NCBI GenBank assembly: GCA_947177315.1
Contig: CAMWTX010000049.1
Coordinates: forward strand, 1 to 9,549
DNA from: an uncultured Bacteroidales bacterium
GTDB taxonomy: Bacteria; Bacteroidota; Bacteroidia; Bacteroidales; P3
DNA: 9,549 bases
Direction: 5' to 3'
Below the pieces are notes generated by a model. The model ran no database searches and was not told where the DNA came from. It worked only from the letters and a program-made list of their open reading frames with translations. The position numbers were made by a program, and so were the translations under genes. Position 1 is the first letter of the stretch, and each line of letters starts with the position of its first letter. Shown here in pieces: positions 6,680-9,549 of this stretch.

Positions 6680-7735
6680 GCAATCAGCCTAACAATTTGC
6701 GTATGCATGCCGCTTTCGGCTCAAATTGAGGTGCAATCAAACGGTGGGGTGAAAATCGGACAAAAGCCGTCGGGAGGCTGGACACTGACAGGCAAGGGAT
6801 TGGAGGTGACGGGAGATTTACTGTTTCACGCCCCCCAAGGTGGAACGCTGAAACTTGAAACAAAAATGGTTTCGATTCCTAGGTATGGCAAGGGAAGCAC
6901 CGGAGGCGAAAGTGTTGATGGTCTGATAGGCGGAGGTGGTGGAAGCGAGATTTCTCCAGACTTCGTTGTTCCGTCAGCAACCTTGACCGGAACATACCTT
7001 GGTTTTGGCAGCAGTACGCAATACGCGCATAGCGTCTATGTAACGAACCTGACGAGCATCAATCCGGCCAATAACCCCTCCGATATCCGGTATAAGGAAA
7101 ATATCTCCAATATTCCCGACGTAACGGACAAGGTGATGCAGCTCCGCCCTGTCTTTTATGATCTGAAGACTCCCGAAAACTATATCGACGATACGATGAG
7201 GCTCAAGAACCGGGTAGGCTTCATCGCGCAGGAAGTGGAACCCCTGTTCCCCGAACTGGTGAACTATCTGCCCGAAGCGGACATGTACACGCTCGACTAC
7301 ACCTCGTTCATCCCCTACCTGACACGGGTTATCCAGACACAGGAAAACACGATGGCGGAACAGGAGGAACGCATCGCCGCCTTGGAACGCATCGTGTCGG
7401 ACCTGGTGGCCCAACAACAGGAAGGAAACAGCCCGAAGAAGGCGACCGCACCGAAAAACAGGGTGTCGGCACAGGCCACCCTATATCAGAACACGCCCAA
7501 TCCGTTCTCCGAAAAAACCACCATTTCCTACGAACTGCCGGAACGTGTGTCCTCCGCCAAGATACTTATCCATTCCTTAGACGGATTGCTGATTAAGACC
7601 TATTCGCTGTCAACAGCGGTCGGATTAGGCTATATCTCGGTGGATGCCGGAATGCTCTCGCCGGGCATGTACACCTACAGCCTTTCGGTAAACAACCGGA
7701 TGGTGGATACCAAACGGATGGTGGTTACGGAATAA
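6677..7735 (+). CDS. Secreted S74 (intramolecular chaperone) domain protein with T9SS C-terminal domain; 5' end frameshifted
   Basis: The coordinates give the uninterrupted frame from TTG 6677 (352 codons); the natural start is probably the ATG at 6657, one base out of frame. In TTG numbering, residues 1-16 are the signal-peptide remainder (...MPLSAQ), and 17-130 a Gly-rich passenger of short beta-like segments with GGGGG at about 85-89. The S74 domain spans about 134-222: SDIRYKENI with Ser135 and Lys140 in the positions of the autocleavage Ser-Lys pair, then MQLRPVFYDLK, RVGFIAQEVEPLFPELV and LDYTSFIPYLTRVIQTQ. Residues 222-248 are a short heptad-like coiled coil (AEQEERIAALERIVSDLVAQ). Residues 268-352 are a T9SS type A domain (LYQNTPNPFSEKTTISYEL ... 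SPGMYTYSL ... KRMVVTE). S74 domains trimerise beta-helical fibres and often cut themselves off, so the likely product is a trimeric surface or secreted fibre. Ligand and role are unknown. It is transcribed divergently from the peptidase operon. Confidence 0.85.
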   Translation: MAISLTICVCMPLSAQIEVQSNGGVKIGQKPSGGWTLTGKGLEVTGDLLFHAPQGGTLKLETKMVSIPRYGKGSTGGESVDGLIGGGGGSEISPDFVVPSATLTGTYLGFGSSTQYAHSVYVTNLTSINPANNPSDIRYKENISNIPDVTDKVMQLRPVFYDLKTPENYIDDTMRLKNRVGFIAQEVEPLFPELVNYLPEADMYTLDYTSFIPYLTRVIQTQENTMAEQEERIAALERIVSDLVAQQQEGNSPKKATAPKNRVSAQATLYQNTPNPFSEKTTISYELPERVSSAKILIHSLDGLLIKTYSLSTAVGLGYISVDAGMLSPGMYTYSLSVNNRMVDTKRMVVTE

Positions 7736-7749
7736 CGTTATCCCCCTCC

Positions 7750-7811
7750 CTATCCATCAGGTTACATTGTTTCAGAGATCTCTGCTTAGAACAATGTAAC
7801 CCGATGGATAG
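7750..7811. repeat. Long inverted repeat with nested palindrome downstream of the S74 gene; possible terminator
   Basis: Arms 7750-7770 and 7791-7811 can pair over 21 bp with one mismatch (A7759 against C7802). The 20-nt loop contains a perfect 12-bp palindrome, CAGAGATCTCTG (7773-7784), so the single strand could fold into a stem with a second hairpin in the loop. It begins 15 nt after the S74 stop codon, where a terminator would be expected. No run of T follows on either strand, so it is not a standard intrinsic terminator. It could act as a terminator, an mRNA 3'-end stabiliser or a protein-binding site. A smaller palindrome, ATAACGTTAT (7732-7741), overlaps the stop codon just upstream. 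Confidence 0.7.
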
Positions 7812-7867
7812 AGAAGTTTCGGTGATTAATGAGCTAAATGAAAGTATACATCTAATATATTAAGGAG

Positions 7868-9361
7868 ATGAAAAGGATATTTTTTGTAATAATTGCCTTC
7901 CTTTGTTCAATGCGTATTGGACATGCACAAGAAGTGCAATACGAAGAACATAATTTGAGAATCATTGTGGATACTGTTGTCTGTAAACAAAAAATAGAAA
8001 GTATACTTGCTGCAGATTCAGTATTAGGATTGTGGATTACGAGTATTTATCCCTCGTTTCCATTTTCTCAGGATGAAATGTTGCAAAGGGTATATTCGCT
8101 TAATTATACATGTAGCCGGGAACAAATGGAGTCTCGGTTAAGCGTTTTTTCTTGGATTATGCAAATTATGCCGATAGAAATAGCGCCAGAAAATATGTTG
8201 TACACACCGAGTGACTTGTTTTGGAAAGTTACCAAGACAACCGATCCTTCGTGTTTGTGGCATTTGACAAAAATAGAAGCTGAAAAAGCATGGAATATTA
8301 CAAAAGGATCTCCCAATGTTAAAATCGCAGTTTTAGATCGTATTATTGATGGAACACATCCAGATCTGCAAAGTCAATTGGTTTATAATTATGACCCATA
8401 TACACCGAGTATAAAGATGGAATTTGATGGAATTAATACACATGGTACTACGGTTGCAAGTTTTGTTGCTGCAAGTACAGATGATCCGGAAAATTCTCCT
8501 GCAAAATTAGCTTCCATAGGTTTTAACTGTAAAATAGTAGGATATTATCAGCAAAATTTTCTTGAAAAGATACATCATGCTGCATTCGTAGAAAAAGTAT
8601 CTGTTATTGTTTCGTGTGCGGGAGAGGGTATACGATCCAGGCCTCAGAACGAAGAAATAGAGAAAAAAGTTGTCAAGGAAATTTTGGATCATGGAACAAT
8701 TATTGTGGCTCCGGCAGGAAATGGATGGGGAGGAACACATAATGATAAAAATGACAAATTGATTCCGTTTTATCCGTTTCATCCATCGTATGATAATCGT
8801 ATCATCATTGTTTCAAGCACAGACATCAATGATAACCATACATACATCAGAAATGGAGAAGATTGTACGCATTCCCATTTTGAAGAGGTAACCGTTTGTG
8901 CGCCGGGCTATGCAATGATGGGGGCATTTCCGGGAAACCCTAACTACCCGTATCTCCAAAATTGTAGTGGAACATCTTTTGCGGCCCCTATCGTGGCTGG
9001 ATTATGCGGTTTAATGAAATCTGTTTTCCCTGATTTAACACCAGCTAAGGCAAAAGAAATTTTGATGAGTACTGCGGATCCTATAAAAGATGCTAATTTA
9101 TATCCCAATATGGTTGGTGCGGGTAGAATTAATGCCTACAAGGCAGTATTGGCAACTCAACAGTATGCAGAAACATGCCAAGTTTCATATAAAAATCAAA
9201 CTATTTCAAGCACGGTCAATAAGGAAGCCTGTACGTTAAAAATGGAGAATACTGTGATAAAAAAAGGAGCATCCGTTACTTTCACAATAGATACAGAAGC
9301 AGAATTAGGAGAAGGATTTTCAGTGGAAGAAGGAGCAACCTTTGAGATACGGACACGATAA
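7868..9361 (+). CDS. Secreted subtilisin-like (S8) serine protease
   Basis: 497 residues. A signal peptide at 1-20 (MKRIFFVIIAFLCSMRIGHA-Q) is followed by about 110 residues of unrecognised N-terminal region that may act as a pro-domain. The S8 domain runs from about 131 (WHLTKIEAEKAWNITKG) to about 430. The triad is visible: D157 (AVLDRIIDGTHPDL), H192 (THGTTVASFVA) and S370 (CSGTSFAAPIVAGL), with oxyanion Asn285 (APAGNGWGG). The Asp box is unusual, with DRI where subtilases normally have D-S/T-G. Residues about 455-497 (LKMENTVIKKGASVTFTID...GEGFSVEEGATFEI) resemble the short C-terminal beta domain of other Bacteroidetes exported proteins rather than a T9SS YPNP domain. Expected role: extracellular or envelope proteolysis; substrate unknown. 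The gene is clearly more AT-rich than the minus-strand operon. I see no good promoter match in 7812-7867. AAGGAG directly abuts the ATG, too close for normal Shine-Dalgarno pairing. A partner gene follows 16 nt downstream. Confidence 0.9.
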   Translation: MKRIFFVIIAFLCSMRIGHAQEVQYEEHNLRIIVDTVVCKQKIESILAADSVLGLWITSIYPSFPFSQDEMLQRVYSLNYTCSREQMESRLSVFSWIMQIMPIEIAPENMLYTPSDLFWKVTKTTDPSCLWHLTKIEAEKAWNITKGSPNVKIAVLDRIIDGTHPDLQSQLVYNYDPYTPSIKMEFDGINTHGTTVASFVAASTDDPENSPAKLASIGFNCKIVGYYQQNFLEKIHHAAFVEKVSVIVSCAGEGIRSRPQNEEIEKKVVKEILDHGTIIVAPAGNGWGGTHNDKNDKLIPFYPFHPSYDNRIIIVSSTDINDNHTYIRNGEDCTHSHFEEVTVCAPGYAMMGAFPGNPNYPYLQNCSGTSFAAPIVAGLCGLMKSVFPDLTPAKAKEILMSTADPIKDANLYPNMVGAGRINAYKAVLATQQYAETCQVSYKNQTISSTVNKEACTLKMENTVIKKGASVTFTIDTEAELGEGFSVEEGATFEIRTR

Positions 9362-9365
9362 AGGA

Positions 9366-9371
9366 AAGGAG
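9366..9371 (+). promoter_or_regulatory. Shine-Dalgarno-like site of the last gene
   Basis: AAGGAG lies 6 nt before the ATG at 9378, ideal spacing. This is notable because Bacteroidetes genes usually lack Shine-Dalgarno sequences. It supports the ATG at 9378 as start. Confidence 0.5.
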
Positions 9372-9377
9372 AGAAAA

Positions 9378-9549
9378 ATGAAATTCAGGATTTTTCCGGA
9401 AATCGGAATAGTTTTGGCTTCATTGATGCCTATTTATGCCCAAGAGGGAATGGAATCTTTTCGTTTTGCCGAGGATGCGCAGTGGTATTACAGCATTGCG
9501 GATGACGGCATGGGGAGCGGTGTCGGTTGCATTCATATGTCGGTGTCGG
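9378..9549 (+). CDS. Secreted protein of unknown function (3' end outside window)
   Basis: 57 codons are visible from the ATG at 9378 to the right edge with no stop. Residues 1-21 look like a signal peptide (MKFRIFPEIGIVLASLMPIYA-Q), although the early Pro and Glu make it weaker than its neighbours. The mature start has FRFAEDAQWYYSIADDGMG and CIHMSVSG. An aromatic WYYS block followed by a Gly-rich turn and a strand is, from memory, frequent at the N-termini of Bacteroidetes T9SS cargo proteins; I cannot confirm that here. It starts 16 nt after the S8 protease stop, so the two are probably one operon and the product may act with the protease outside the cell. Confidence 0.75.
   Translation, partial: MKFRIFPEIGIVLASLMPIYAQEGMESFRFAEDAQWYYSIADDGMGSGVGCIHMSVS

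Noticed and set aside
7076..7340. Prophage tail-fibre remnant
   Set aside because: S74 domains are common in phages, but this one is fused to a signal peptide and a T9SS domain and no other phage gene is nearby.
7812..7867. Promoter of the S8 protease gene
   Set aside because: The best candidate, TACATCTA (7847-7854), departs from TAnnTTTG and has no -33 element at proper distance. I see nothing convincing in this gap.

Overview
The window looks like chromosome of a member of the Bacteroidota, most likely the order Bacteroidales. The grounds are three signals. Two proteins carry C-terminal domains of the type IX secretion system (T9SS) type A kind, with the YPNP / NTPNP signature. Several genes are preceded by Bacteroidetes-type promoters (TTTG - about 20 nt - TAnnTTTG-like). 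The lipoprotein and secretory signal peptides are also typical of the group. I cannot assign a genus. No RNA genes, transposases, integrases, CRISPR arrays or phage structural modules are visible.

Left part, minus strand. Positions 1-1786 hold the 5' 595 codons of a large secreted protein whose 3' end lies outside the window. It consists of three compound repeats of about 175 residues, each with a conserved Ig/PKD-like half and a divergent half, and then the start of another domain. Positions 1902-6457 form a tightly packed minus-strand operon, read in this order: an M49-type (dipeptidyl-peptidase III-like) zinc peptidase lipoprotein, gpsA (glycerol-3-phosphate dehydrogenase), and a secreted OB-fold + endonuclease/exonuclease/phosphatase nuclease with a T9SS sorting domain. 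The first two overlap by one base (TGATG) and the last two are 3 nt apart. The operon and the repeat protein each have their own recognisable promoter.

Right part, plus strand. A divergent promoter region (about 6490-6656) leads into a secreted protein with a peptidase S74 (intramolecular chaperone) domain, a short coiled coil and a T9SS C-terminal domain. Its ATG-initiated signal peptide is one base out of frame with the rest, at a run of six A. A long imperfect inverted repeat with a nested palindrome follows at 7750-7811. Next comes an AT-rich gene for a secreted subtilisin-like (S8) protease with an altered Asp box, then the first 57 codons of another secreted protein, 16 nt downstream and probably in the same operon.

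How the genes fit together: apart from gpsA (phospholipid precursor synthesis in the cytoplasm), all six other genes have export signals. The theme is extracellular degradation (nuclease, peptidases) and surface or secreted structural proteins. I see no sequence evidence that they form one dedicated system. The most informative oddities are the split start of the S74 gene, the S74-before-T9SS domain order, the mosaic tandem repeats of the first gene, and the nested inverted repeat.
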